DNA from: Chitinophaga niabensis
GTDB taxonomy: Bacteria > Bacteroidota > Bacteroidia > Chitinophagales > Chitinophagaceae
DNA length: 64,000 nt
Assembly: GCA_017849435.1 (NCBI GenBank)
Contig: JAFIGY010000022.1
Coordinates: forward strand, 1 to 64,000
Direction: 5' to 3'
Shown here piece by piece: positions 53,051-61,489 of the stretch (the first letter of the stretch is position 1; each line of letters opens with the position of its first letter). Below the pieces are notes generated by a model. It saw only the letters and a list, made by a program, of their open reading frames with translations. It was not told the DNA's origin and made no database searches. The position numbers and the translations under genes are program-made.

Positions 53051-53296
53051 CTATTTCGACGCTCGTTTCCGTACAGTAGTACGTTTGAAGCCGGCTTTTT
53101 TTACAGTGTTCCTTTTCTTAACGGTCTTCCTTGGAACCTTTTCGCCTTCTTCCCTCGCTTCCGATAATCCTATGGCTATTGCCTGCCTTGGGTTGGTCAC
53201 TTTCGTGCCGCTGCGGCCGCTTCTTAATTTCCCTTCATGCATTTCATGCATCGCTTTGGCTACTTTTTCAGCGCTTCGCCTTGAATATTTTGCCAT
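53051..53296 (-). CDS. Small basic DUF6496-like protein
   Basis: 81 residues. VTNPRQAIAIGLSEAR is a motif I associate with DUF6496-type proteins. The C-terminal third is almost only Lys, Arg, Thr and Val (VKKRNTVKKAGFKRTTVRKR), like bacterial histone-H1-like tails, so nucleic-acid binding is plausible. Monocistronic; convergent with the response regulator gene, 13 bases apart. Confidence 0.8.
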   Translation of the reverse strand: MAKYSRRSAEKVAKAMHEMHEGKLRSGRSGTKVTNPRQAIAIGLSEAREEGEKVPRKTVKKRNTVKKAGFKRTTVRKRASK

Positions 53297-53560
53297 AACC
53301 AGCGTTTTTCAGGTGTAAGGATCGGGTTTACATCCTATCCAGCCTCAAAATGCAAGCCATATGTACGGCGGGTAAATATGCTGTCAAAAATGATGTGGAT
53401 GGGTAATTTCAGGGATACCTGTAGAATTTCTTCCGCTGCCTTTTATGCATGAATTTTATTTGAGATGTTTAGCCGGCATTGAATATTCTTTCTATATACC
53501 GGAAAATAAATCATGTGTGAGGGTACATGCTGGCATGATTCTTTTATTGTATGTAGTGGA
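53297..53560. other. Intergenic stretch before the TPP riboswitch
   Basis: 264 AT-rich bases with no gene seen on either strand. It must contain the promoter of the riboswitch transcript; only a loose candidate (TTTTATTG near 53543) was noticed. Confidence 0.5.
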
Positions 53561-53650
53561 GTTTCTTAAAAGGGGTGGTTTGGTAAAACAAATCTGAGAA
53601 TACACCCTTACACCTGATCTGGATAATGCCAGCGTAGGAAACAAAGAAAC
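53561..53650 (+). promoter_or_regulatory. TPP (THI-element) riboswitch
   Basis: All conserved parts of the thiamine-pyrophosphate aptamer are present in order. P1: GTTTCTT (53561-53567) with AAGAAAC (53644-53650). P2: GGGTG (53573-53577) with CACCC (53603-53607). P3: TTTG with CAAA around 53579-53592. The pyrimidine-sensing CTGAGA is at 53594-53599. The pyrophosphate-sensing arm begins ACCTGATCTGG near 53612 and closes with AATGCCAGCG and TAGG; CTGG (53619-53622) pairs with CCAG (53629-53632). It is read on the plus strand, 51 bases before the universal stress protein gene. Confidence 0.93.
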
Positions 53651-53654
53651 ATCT

Positions 53655-53680
53655 GGGGCTCCGGTGAAAACCGGAGCCTC
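53655..53680 (+). repeat. Stable hairpin after the TPP aptamer (probable expression platform)
   Basis: GGCTCCGGT (53657-53665) and ACCGGAGCC (53670-53678) pair over 9 bp around a GAAA loop, extendable by two outer pairs. No T-run follows, so it is not a standard terminator. It lies 21 bases before the ATG and may control ribosome access. Confidence 0.65.
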
Positions 53681-53701
53681 TGTACGTTAAATCTGTCTGC
53701 C

Positions 53702-54547
53702 ATGCAATCACTACTTGTTTTAACGGACCTTTCAGGCGCGGCCTTTCATGCGGCAGAATTTGCCTGTTCTTTGTCGAGGCAGATGCATAGCCGCCGCATC
53801 CTGCTTTTTCACGCCTATCACACATTCATTCCTGCCACGGATATTCCTGTTTCCACCGGCCGGGAGAACCGGAAAATAGAGGAAGAGATCAACCGTACGC
53901 TGGAGACCTGGGCAGATCAGTTAAAAGGGCAGGTCAACCCCGGTACGGAGATAGCAGTAAGAACAGAGGATGCTGTACTGGCCACTGTCGTGAACGAGCT
54001 GTGCCGGCAGGAAAAGATCGATATGATTATTATGGGAGTCACCGGGAAGTCCGTGCTGCGGGAAACTTTCATCGGCAGCAAAGCGATCCAGGTGCTGGAT
54101 ATCAGCGAATGCCCGGTATTGCTGGTGCCGCCGGAAACCGCGGTGGCGCCGGTGGAGAATGTCATCTTTGCAACAGACCTGAAGAAAGTATCCGCTACAA
54201 CTCCCTTGCAGGAACTGGAAAGCCTGTTGCACGATATTCCGGCGCATCTGTGGGTACTGAATGTGGAACATCCGGATGAGCGGTATTCGCCGCAGTTACG
54301 GGAAGAGCTGACTGATCTGCATACGCTGCTGCAGCAATATGATCCGGAATACCGGTTTTCCATTCATGAAGATATTGTACAGGGGATTATCACGTTTGCG
54401 GAGGAAAGATCCTGCCCGCTGGTGATTGTGGTGCCCAGGAAGCATGGTTTGTTCCACAGCAGCATTACCCGGAAGCTGGTGCGTCGTTTACACGTTCCCG
54501 TTATCGCTATCCCGGAAAGGAAGTATTCGCCTACGCAGGTCGGGTAA
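53702..54547 (+). CDS. Tandem-domain universal stress protein (UspA family)
   Basis: 281 residues with two Usp folds. The first (about 1-142) has LVLTDLSGAAFHAAEFACSL and the nucleotide-loop-like MGVTGKSVLRETFIGSKAIQVL then CPVLLVPP. The second (about 150-275) is more diverged: VIFATDLKKVS and a C-terminal HVPVIAIPE with HSSITRKLV. Known Usp proteins bind ATP or act in stress survival. Control by a TPP riboswitch would be unexpected for this family. ATG 53702 is the only start that keeps the first strand. Confidence 0.9.
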   Translation: MQSLLVLTDLSGAAFHAAEFACSLSRQMHSRRILLFHAYHTFIPATDIPVSTGRENRKIEEEINRTLETWADQLKGQVNPGTEIAVRTEDAVLATVVNELCRQEKIDMIIMGVTGKSVLRETFIGSKAIQVLDISECPVLLVPPETAVAPVENVIFATDLKKVSATTPLQELESLLHDIPAHLWVLNVEHPDERYSPQLREELTDLHTLLQQYDPEYRFSIHEDIVQGIITFAEERSCPLVIVVPRKHGLFHSSITRKLVRRLHVPVIAIPERKYSPTQVG

Positions 54548-54593
54548 AAAAATTATGATTGATTCGTTCAAAAGCTTATCTTGGCGGTATAAA

Positions 54594-54646
54594 CAGGAAA
54601 TGGTGTCTTCCTGACCCAAACCGCTTCTCAAGCTGATGGCGCCTAC
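54594..54646 (+). promoter_or_regulatory. Fluoride (crcB-type) riboswitch
   Basis: Matches the known crcB aptamer layout. P1: CAGGAA (54594-54599) with TTCCTG (54608-54613). Its loop ATGGTGTC carries GGTGTC (54602-54607), which can form the pseudoknot with GGCGCC (54638-54643). Then AAACC, a short stem GCTT/AAGC (54623-54626, 54630-54633), and the conserved TGATGGCGCCTAC end. A CAACC-GCAA-GGTTG hairpin (54656-54669) follows and may be part of the expression platform. It directly precedes a CLC-F-like gene, the expected target. Confidence 0.92.
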
Positions 54647-54689
54647 AAATGAATGCAACCGCAAGGTTGATAAACTGTTATTTGTAGGT

Positions 54690-55994
54690 ATGAAAAAAAT
54701 CCGTAATCCTTTCGAGCAGATTTTCGTTGCGAAACATTTACTGTACTGGACTTTACTGGCAGTGCCCGTATCACTGGCGGCCGGTTCTCTTGTAGCCTTC
54801 TTTCTCTGGTCTCTGGATGAAGTAACGCGGTTCCGCTGGGAGCACTCGTGGTTATTGTTTCTCCTGCCGGTGGCAGGTGTGGCTGTCCATTTTCTGTATA
54901 AACTATGGGGAAAGAACGCAGAAGCCGGTAATAATCTCATTATGGATGAGATTCATCAACCCGGCGGAGGCGTACCGGCACGAATGGCACCGCTCGTATT
55001 GCTGACCACACTGATCACGCACCTGTTCGGCGGTTCGGCGGGAAGAGAAGGAACGGCGGTGCAGATCGGCGGGAGCATGGCAAGCCTGTTGGCCAAATGG
55101 TTCAAACGCTCCAAAGAAGATCTGCGTATGATGCTGATGATGGGTATTGCAGCCGGATTCGGAGCAGTGTTCGGAACACCGCTCACCGGAGCCATCTTTG
55201 CGTTGGAAGTGCTCGCCATCGGCAGGATCAAATATGACGCGCTCGTCCCTTGCCTGATCGCCAGTGTATTCGCAGATATAGTATGTACAGCCTGGGGGAT
55301 CGAACACACGCGCTATCACATCCTTTTCAGGTCCATGAACGATCACCGGCTGATCGATTTTCTGTTACTGGGAAAAGTGATCCTGGCCGGTGTAGCATTT
55401 GGATTGGCCGGCTGGCTTTTTGCAATGGCTTCACGGCAGATAAAATCCCTCGCCCAAAAAGCCTTCCCGTCCCGCCAATGGCTCATTCCCCTGACCGGTG
55501 GCTGCATCGTGATCCTGCTCACTTTCATCGCCGGAACGGAGGATTACCTCGGCCTCGGCGTTACCGCTCATAATCCCGGCGGTATTTCAATCGTCAGTGC
55601 CTTCCACAGCAACGGCGTTACGCCCTGGAGCTGGCTCTGGAAGCTGATCTTCACAGCAGTCACGCTGGGCATGGGTTTCAAAGGCGGAGAAGTGACGCCG
55701 CTTTTCTTCATCGGAGCGGCGCTGGGTAACACACTTGCCATGATCGCCGGTGCGCCGGTGGATCTGTTTGCGGGACTGGGCTTTATTGCAGTGTTCGCCG
55801 CAGCAACGAATACGCCCATCGCCTGCACACTGATGGGCGTGGAACTCTTCGGCGCCGATCATGTTCTGTATTATGCTGTGGCCTGCTTTACCGCGTATTA
55901 CTTTAGCGGGCATACAGGGATCTATCATGCGCAGCGCGTTGCCGTGCGGAAGCATGATGTGAAAGCAGAGAAGGAAAGCCGGAAGATTGATTAG
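54690..55994 (+). CDS. CLC-family antiporter, probable fluoride/proton exchanger (CLC-F)
   Basis: 434 residues with about ten membrane helices. [17 protein letters not shown] (gating Glu120 in GREGT rather than GREGP) and NNLIMDEIH in place of the chloride-selective GSGIP loop are features I associate with the fluoride-exporting CLC-F branch. [20 protein letters not shown] and [16 protein letters not shown] are the other conserved blocks. The fluoride riboswitch upstream supports this substrate. An ATG at 54636 lies inside the aptamer, so ATG 54690 is taken as the true start. Confidence 0.9.
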   Translation: MKKIRNPFEQIFVAKHLLYWTLLAVPVSLAAGSLVAFFLWSLDEVTRFRWEHSWLLFLLPVAGVAVHFLYKLWGKNAEAGNNLIMDEIHQPGGGVPARMAPLVLLTTLITHLFGGSAGREGTAVQIGGSMASLLAKWFKRSKEDLRMMLMMGIAAGFGAVFGTPLTGAIFALEVLAIGRIKYDALVPCLIASVFADIVCTAWGIEHTRYHILFRSMNDHRLIDFLLLGKVILAGVAFGLAGWLFAMASRQIKSLAQKAFPSRQWLIPLTGGCIVILLTFIAGTEDYLGLGVTAHNPGGISIVSAFHSNGVTPWSWLWKLIFTAVTLGMGFKGGEVTPLFFIGAALGNTLAMIAGAPVDLFAGLGFIAVFAAATNTPIACTLMGVELFGADHVLYYAVACFTAYYFSGHTGIYHAQRVAVRKHDVKAEKESRKID

Positions 55995-56028
55995 GAGGAG
56001 GCTTGAATTAAACAAAACTGAAAATCAC

Positions 56029-56418
56029 TCACCCCGCGGGTTCAAACAGTTCGATCAGGTTACCGGAGGGGTCCATCAGCAGTACCTGTTTGCCGCCTGC
56101 TCCGGTGATAATATCATTGCGGAATACGGCGCCTTCTTTCTTCAACCGGTTAACCATGTCTTCAAGGTCTTTCACCACAATGCGGATGCGGTTCCATCCG
56201 CCGGGTGCCGGAAGTGTACCATCCGGCATAGCCTGACCGGCCGCACCTGCGCCGGGCTGATTCATGAAAATACGGAGATTGCCTCTTTGTATATCTGCAT
56301 AAGCCGGTCCTGCCTGCATGTTGATGGTAAACCCGAGGAACTTCGTATAAAAATCCACGGCTATTTCTGCATCATGCACAATATATCTTACCCCCACAAT
56401 CGATTCATTTGTTTCCAT
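56029..56418 (-). CDS. VOC superfamily protein
   Basis: 129 residues with two VOC modules: VGVRYIVHDAEIAVDFYTKFLGF and WNRIRIVVKDLEDMVNRLKKEGA (in parts), ending LLMDPSGNLIELFEPAG with a metal-ligand-like Glu. Generic glyoxalase/dioxygenase fold of unknown substrate. Divergent from the ECF41 sigma gene and close to its oxidoreductase partners, so it could belong to the same response. Confidence 0.87.
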   Translation of the reverse strand: METNESIVGVRYIVHDAEIAVDFYTKFLGFTINMQAGPAYADIQRGNLRIFMNQPGAGAAGQAMPDGTLPAPGGWNRIRIVVKDLEDMVNRLKKEGAVFRNDIITGAGGKQVLLMDPSGNLIELFEPAG

Positions 56419-56463
56419 AGCTGCAAAGGTATGTCTGCTAAATTAAGTGTATTTTGCCACTTT

Positions 56464-57300
56464 ATGGAAACGCTCCGGCCTTTATTAACGACTTACGCTT
56501 ACAACATCACAGGTTCCCTTGAGGAAGCAAAGGATATCGTACAGGATGCTTACCTGGCTTATGTACAGGCGGATACAGCGGCAGTGCGGGACCCGCGTGC
56601 ATATCTCATCCGTACGGTGATCAACTTTTCCATCAATCATAAAAAGAAACAACAACAACGTATCAGCGCTTATACCGGCGAATGGCTGCCGGAGCCGGTT
56701 TCGACGGATAATGCGGAGGCAGCCCTCATCCGCAAAGATGTATTGTCTTATTCCCTGATGGTATTGCTGGAACAACTGAATGCCCGCCAGCGCGCAGTGT
56801 TCATCCTGAAAGAAGCATTTGATTATGATCATGCGGAGATCGCGGAAGTGATAGGGATCACAGAAGCTTATTCAAGGCAGGTATTGCGCCGCGCAAAGAA
56901 ACAGTTGAATGAAACGGGAGAGGCGACGGATAGAATGGTAGATGCAGCGCAGCTGGATAAATATCTGGAACTGATTCGTACAGGAGATATGCAACGGCTG
57001 GAGAAGATGTTGTGTGCGGATGTAGCTTCAACCTCCGATGGTGGCGGCAAAGTGGCAGCAGCGCTGAAACCTGTCTATGGCTGGCAGGATGTTGCGGCGT
57101 TTATTACGGGTATCTATCGGAAGTTTTACGGCGATGCCCTTATTGAAAAAGGCATGATCAATCATCAGCCTGCATTGTTCTATTATCATGATGGCAGGAT
57201 CGTTACCTGCCAGATCTTTTCCTTCCTGAACGGGCGTATCCATCGCATATTCTTTATGCGCGATCCGCAAAAACTCTCGGCATTGCAGAAAAATCCCTGA
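56464..57300 (+). CDS. ECF41-type (SigJ-like) RNA polymerase sigma factor
   Basis: 278 residues. Sigma region 2 about 5-65 (GSLEEAKDIVQDAYL), region 4 about 92-150 (LNARQRAVFILKEAFDYDHAEIAEV, in two parts: LNARQRAVFILKEAF, DYDHAEIAEV). A SnoaL-like C-terminal domain follows from about 165. Three ECF41 hallmarks are visible: WLPEP (74-78) in the linker, DGGGK (192-196), and an NPDKL-like DPQKL (267-271) near the end. Such factors need no separate anti-sigma; the C-terminal domain modulates activity. Start at 56464 follows a TATTTTG element; ATG 56431 is an alternative. Confidence 0.9.
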   Translation: METLRPLLTTYAYNITGSLEEAKDIVQDAYLAYVQADTAAVRDPRAYLIRTVINFSINHKKKQQQRISAYTGEWLPEPVSTDNAEAALIRKDVLSYSLMVLLEQLNARQRAVFILKEAFDYDHAEIAEVIGITEAYSRQVLRRAKKQLNETGEATDRMVDAAQLDKYLELIRTGDMQRLEKMLCADVASTSDGGGKVAAALKPVYGWQDVAAFITGIYRKFYGDALIEKGMINHQPALFYYHDGRIVTCQIFSFLNGRIHRIFFMRDPQKLSALQKNP

Positions 57301-57304
57301 AAAC

Positions 57305-57331
57305 TGTCACGTTTCCATCGCTTTGTTTGTC
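57305..57331 (+). promoter_or_regulatory. ECF41-dependent promoter
   Basis: TGTCACG (57305-57311), 16 bases, then TGTC (57328-57331). This differs by one base in each box from the published ECF41 consensus TGTCACA / CGTC. The ATG of the decarboxylase-family gene is 26 bases on. Confidence 0.7.
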
Positions 57332-57357
57332 TTTATACAGAAACAAATTTTAGAACG

Positions 57358-57822
57358 ATGGAAAGAATCAGTCACAACGAATTACCCGAAGGCTTTTTAG
57401 GCGTATTGAAACATGTACAGGCGTATATCGATCGTTCCGGTCTGGATAAACAGCTGGTGGAATTGATGTGCATGCGGGTATCGCAGTTGAACAGCTGTGC
57501 GCGTTGTTTGGATATGCATTATAAAGATGCGCTCCTTGTAGGAGAAACGCCACTTCGCCTCATTTCCGTATCCGCCTGGCGTGAAACACCCTATTATTCC
57601 GCAAAAGAACGGGCAGTACTGGCCTTTGCGGAAATGCTTACCAAAATGCCGGATGATACAGGCAGCGAGCATATTCATGACGAACTGCGGGAACATTTCA
57701 CCACGCAGGAAATTGCATATCTGACGCTGGCGGTGGCACAGATTAACACCTGGAACCGGGTGGTAAGGTCTTTCGGCTCCACGCCGGGGAATTATGTAGC
57801 GGGCTCCCGGAGAGCAGAATAA
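57358..57822 (+). CDS. Carboxymuconolactone decarboxylase/AhpD-family protein
   Basis: 154 residues, all-helical. The catalytic CxxC-xxx-H is SCARCLDMH with Cys47, Cys50 and His54, as in AhpD-type peroxidase-linked proteins. It fits the group that is the standard neighbour and target of ECF41 sigma factors. It probably handles peroxide or a reactive organic compound in the cytosol. An ECF41-type promoter lies directly upstream. Confidence 0.9.
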   Translation: MERISHNELPEGFLGVLKHVQAYIDRSGLDKQLVELMCMRVSQLNSCARCLDMHYKDALLVGETPLRLISVSAWRETPYYSAKERAVLAFAEMLTKMPDDTGSEHIHDELREHFTTQEIAYLTLAVAQINTWNRVVRSFGSTPGNYVAGSRRAE

Positions 57823-57839
57823 TCAGCGCCCTTTCCCTG

Positions 57840-58781
57840 TCAGGATCGTGTAGTCGTTGGCGTTTGCTGCACGGTAGCGATCACGCCTTCTTCATACGTG
57901 GTGGGCCTGAATTGAAACCGACGTTCGAACCTGCTGCTGTCGAAAATATAGTCGCGGTCGTACTGATAGAACATTTCCGCCAGCTCCTTCATGATCGGCA
58001 CAAATACGCCGATGGTGGAGGCCAGCCATTGCGGCATCACGGAATAACGTGGTGCTGTTTTCATGATCCGGGCGAACAGCTGTATCCATTCTTCTCCCGT
58101 CAATACGGCGGGATGTGTAGGCAGATGCCATACCTGGTTGAAGGCGTCAGGCGTGTTACCCAGCATGGCCGTAGCTTTTGCGGCATCCGGGGTATAGGTG
58201 AAGGAATGTTTTTTATGTGCGTCGGCAAACCAGTTGGCTTTTTTGCCTTTGAGGAAATTCTTATACACCAGTTCGTTCATCACGCTCGTTTGACCTGTAC
58301 CCGGACCATAAAAATCCGCGGAACGTGCAATGAGCGCCGTGATGTTTCCCTGTTCCACCTCCTGCATCAGCATTTGCGCGATCTGCGCTCTTACCTTTCC
58401 TTTTTTGGTGGAGGGATTGACGGGAGTGGTTTCGGTCATTGGGGAGAGGGCATTCCTGTCGTACATGTAAATATTGTCAAAGAAAACGAGCCTGCTGCCA
58501 TGAATGCGGCAGGCTTCGATCACATTCCGCATTAAAGCCGGCCACTGACTGCGCCATATCCTGATATTGTAAGGGAATCCGATGGTGAGATACACTACAT
58601 CCGAGCCTTCCACGGCTTGCAGCACCTGTTCACGGTCCGTAAGATCCGCCGGGAAAAGTTCATCTCCCGGATTTTCCTTTTCCGGATTGCGGCTGACGAG
58701 ACGGATCTGATCTGTATACGCTGCCAGTTCTCTGGCCAGGAATTTGCCGATCGCACCGCCGGCACCGAGGATGGTTTGCAT
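57840..58781 (-). CDS. NAD(P)-binding epimerase-like protein
   Basis: 313 residues. The N-terminus QTILGAGGAIGKFLARELA is a Rossmann GxGGxxG nucleotide loop. DVVYLTIGFPYN, LVFFDNIYMYD and RSADFYGPGTGQ resemble extended short-chain dehydrogenases of the NAD-dependent epimerase type, but the YxxxK pair is not clear. ECF41 genes are often linked to such 'COE' (carboxymuconolactone decarboxylase, oxidoreductase, epimerase) genes. It is convergent with the decarboxylase gene. Confidence 0.85.
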   Translation of the reverse strand: MQTILGAGGAIGKFLARELAAYTDQIRLVSRNPEKENPGDELFPADLTDREQVLQAVEGSDVVYLTIGFPYNIRIWRSQWPALMRNVIEACRIHGSRLVFFDNIYMYDRNALSPMTETTPVNPSTKKGKVRAQIAQMLMQEVEQGNITALIARSADFYGPGTGQTSVMNELVYKNFLKGKKANWFADAHKKHSFTYTPDAAKATAMLGNTPDAFNQVWHLPTHPAVLTGEEWIQLFARIMKTAPRYSVMPQWLASTIGVFVPIMKELAEMFYQYDRDYIFDSSRFERRFQFRPTTYEEGVIATVQQTPTTTRS

Positions 58782-58913
58782 AAGATATTTTTTGCCCGCT
58801 CAAATTACAGAAAATGCGTTACAATGAGATATTTTCATGAGCGTTGTTTCGGTAGCTAACGACCGTTATCTTTCTAAAAATCAGTAACTTCCGCTCGTCA
58901 TCAAAGATCTTAA

Positions 58914-59597
58914 ATGAAACGGGAGTTGCTCCTTACGGCAGATGGCTCACATACTATGGCGGTTCCCGCCATGGACGTGACCTATCACAGCAGGTACGGC
59001 GCTGTGCAGGAAAGCATGCATGTTTTTATTCATGCCGGTCTGCATAACGTCACCGCGCTTCCGGAAGGAGAGACGTTGCATGTGCTGGAGATGGGCTTCG
59101 GCACGGGACTGAACGCCCTGCTTACGTTCCGCGAAACCTTGAAGAACGGAAGAAGTGTATACTACCGGACGGTTGAACTGTTCCCGCTCACGGAACAGGA
59201 AGCATTGATGCTGAATTACGTGGAGCAACTTGGGGATCCTTCTTTGGGAGAAGTGTTCGCGGGAATGCATGCGGCGCCCTGGGGCGAGGATGTACAACTA
59301 ACCCCGGCATTCACTCTGCACAAATCGCAGGCAAACTTCCCGGATCTTCAGATGGACAACGTATTCCATCTTGTCTACTACGATGCCTTCGCCCCCGGCG
59401 CACAACCGGAATTATGGGAACAGCCGGTATTCGAAAAGCTGTTCCGTTCATTGCATCCCGGTGGTACGCTTGTCACTTATTGTAGCAAGGGCAATGTACG
59501 GAGAAACATGACCGCCGCGGGATTCCGGGTGGAGAAACTCCCTGGCCCCCGGGGTAAAAGAGAAATGCTGCGAGCTGTTAAACCATCTATGTCCTGA
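58914..59597 (+). CDS. mnmD: tRNA (5-methylaminomethyl-2-thiouridine) methyltransferase, MnmD-like
   Basis: 227 residues. SAM-binding block LHVLEMGFGTGLNALLTF and the MnmC-N/MnmD signature YYDAFAPGAQPELWEQPVF and LVTYCSKGNVRR are present. The FAD-dependent oxidoreductase half of MnmC is missing, so it is the stand-alone MnmD form that makes the last methylation of wobble uridine. It is followed after 2 bases by a second methyltransferase gene. Confidence 0.9.
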   Translation: MKRELLLTADGSHTMAVPAMDVTYHSRYGAVQESMHVFIHAGLHNVTALPEGETLHVLEMGFGTGLNALLTFRETLKNGRSVYYRTVELFPLTEQEALMLNYVEQLGDPSLGEVFAGMHAAPWGEDVQLTPAFTLHKSQANFPDLQMDNVFHLVYYDAFAPGAQPELWEQPVFEKLFRSLHPGGTLVTYCSKGNVRRNMTAAGFRVEKLPGPRGKREMLRAVKPSMS

Positions 59598-59599
59598 AT

Positions 59600-60364
59600 A
59601 TGCCCTGGAACCCGGAAACATATAACAAGTTTAAGAAAGAAAGGAACCTTCCGTTCTATGACCTGCTGGCGCTGATTGCCGTGAAGCCCCGCCTGACCGT
59701 GCTGGACCTCGGCTGCGGCACCGGGGAACTGACGCGTATGCTGGCGGATGCCCTGCCTGACGCATCGGTTACCGGCATTGATGCCTCCGCGGAAATGCTA
59801 CGGGAATCCGTGCAGTTTGAACGCGCCGGTCTGCGTTTTTATCTGCAGTCCATCGAAGAAACCCTACAATCGGATGAACAGTACGATCTCATATTCTCCA
59901 ACGCCGCTATCCAGTGGGTGAACGATCATCCTGTGCTGCTGCCGCAGATTATCGCCAGGATCAGGGCGGGCGGACAATTAGCCATCCAGTTACCCTCCAA
60001 TCACCATAGCTTCACGCATACCGGCATCCGGGAACTTGCGGCCCGGGAACCTTATGTAACGGCATTGAACGGGTGGAACAGGGAGTCGCCGGTGTTACCG
60101 CCGGAAACGTATGCAGAGATCCTGTTTAACAACGGGGGAGGCAATATCCGTGTATTCGAAAAAGTGTATCCTCATGTATTGCCTGACGCCGCGGCATTGG
60201 TAGAATGGACTTCCGGCACGGCCCTTGTGCCTTATATGGAAAGACTGCCGGATCATCTGCAACAACAGTTCAGGCTGGAGTACGCGAAGATGATTGCAGC
60301 GCAAACGCGCAGTGTGCCGGTCTTTTATCCGTTTAAACGGACGTTGATGGCCGCGGAGTTTTAA
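59600..60364 (+). CDS. Class I SAM methyltransferase, trans-aconitate 2-methyltransferase-like
   Basis: 254 residues. PWNPETYNKFKKERNLPFYDLLALI is the Tam lead-in, followed by VLDLGCGTGELTRMLAD (motif I), GIDASAEML, and IFSNAAIQWVNDH. Tam methylates trans-aconitate; in Bacteroidota the true substrate is untested. Two bases after mnmD, so probably co-transcribed. Convergent with the second efflux adaptor gene. Confidence 0.88.
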   Translation: MPWNPETYNKFKKERNLPFYDLLALIAVKPRLTVLDLGCGTGELTRMLADALPDASVTGIDASAEMLRESVQFERAGLRFYLQSIEETLQSDEQYDLIFSNAAIQWVNDHPVLLPQIIARIRAGGQLAIQLPSNHHSFTHTGIRELAAREPYVTALNGWNRESPVLPPETYAEILFNNGGGNIRVFEKVYPHVLPDAAALVEWTSGTALVPYMERLPDHLQQQFRLEYAKMIAAQTRSVPVFYPFKRTLMAAEF

Positions 60365-60388
60365 CCGGCTTTATAAGCATAAATACGA

Positions 60389-61489
60389 TTACTTTTTAAC
60401 CTTCCAGTACGCCGTTGTCTCCGGCTTGCGCTCATCAGTAGCCTTCACCAGTAATGTGTCTCCGGCCGCGATATTTCCAAATACTTCAATACCTGCATCC
60501 GTTGTCATACCTTGTCTTACATCAACCCATTGCGCTTTACCCTCATGAACACGGATCACAAATTTTCTTTCCTGCGTGGTGGCGATGGCGGTAGGAGGAA
60601 CCATAAAGGAAGCGCCGGATCGTTCCATCTTTATCTTCACATAAGCAAATGCGCCGGCTTTCAGTTGTTGCCGGGTATTATCTACCATAAACTCCCAAAG
60701 CTCTGTACGCGTTGCAGGATCGATCGTGCCGGACTTCCGGCTGGGGACTGCCGTAAATGTGCTCGTCGGGTATGCATCTACCCTGAACGCTATTTCTTTA
60801 AGAGCAGCAGCTGTGCTCACATATATTTCGGGAATAGCGGCTCTCAAACGAAGCTTATTATTGTGTTGAATAGTGAACAGCATCGTGTTGATGCCTGCAA
60901 GCGCGCCGGGATCTGCATTTCTGGCTGTAATGATCCCATCGAACGGTGCAGTGACATAGAGATAGCCGGATACTGCTTTGTAAGCCTGCGATTGCCGGTG
61001 AACGGCTTCGAAGGTAGCACTGTCCGCCAGCATCTGCTGCCGGCTCCGTTCGAGGTCCACCGGCGCCACGATCCCCGGTGTTTGCGCATTGGAAGCGCGA
61101 CGCAGCCTCTCATAATGATCTTTGCTGGAAGCCCATTTCGCTTTGGCGGATTGCAATGCAGCTTCTGATTCTGCGAACCTGCTATTCACTTCCGGCGCTT
61201 CGATCACCGCCAGCGTCTGACCTTTCCTCACCCTGTCTCCCAGATCTGCTTTCATCTCCCGTACAAATCCCTGCACTTTGGCGTAGAGCACAGCCTGTTC
61301 ATAGGGAAACAGCTCTGCTGGCAGCTCCACCGTTTTTCGCGCGGTATCTGCTTTCAGAATGAATACTGGTACGGTGTCCTGCACTGTAGCTGCTCCGGAT
61401 GCACTGGTCGGCTGACCGGCCTGGTTACAGGCTGCCAGCGAGATACAGGTGGAAAGGAAAAAGATCGTTCTGATATTAATGTTTGTCAT
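60389..61489 (-). CDS. RND efflux membrane-fusion lipoprotein
   Basis: 366 residues from ATG 61489. Lipoprotein signal ends LAACNQ (Cys19). Lipoyl-like and hairpin domains follow: YAKVQGFVREMKADLGDRVR, GQTLAVIEAPEV, YLYVTAPFDGIITARNADPG. It bridges the RND pump and an outer-membrane channel. It overlaps the pump gene by 14 bases in another frame, unlike the fused version at 395-4708 to which it is paralogous. No TolC-like gene is seen in the visible part. Confidence 0.92.
   Translation of the reverse strand: MTNINIRTIFFLSTCISLAACNQAGQPTSASGAATVQDTVPVFILKADTARKTVELPAELFPYEQAVLYAKVQGFVREMKADLGDRVRKGQTLAVIEAPEVNSRFAESEAALQSAKAKWASSKDHYERLRRASNAQTPGIVAPVDLERSRQQMLADSATFEAVHRQSQAYKAVSGYLYVTAPFDGIITARNADPGALAGINTMLFTIQHNNKLRLRAAIPEIYVSTAAALKEIAFRVDAYPTSTFTAVPSRKSGTIDPATRTELWEFMVDNTRQQLKAGAFAYVKIKMERSGASFMVPPTAIATTQERKFVIRVHEGKAQWVDVRQGMTTDAGIEVFGNIAAGDTLLVKATDERKPETTAYWKVKK

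Noticed and set aside
54636-54689. Longer N-terminus for the CLC gene starting at ATG 54636
   Set aside because: This ATG is part of the conserved fluoride aptamer; the encoded extension has no family similarity.
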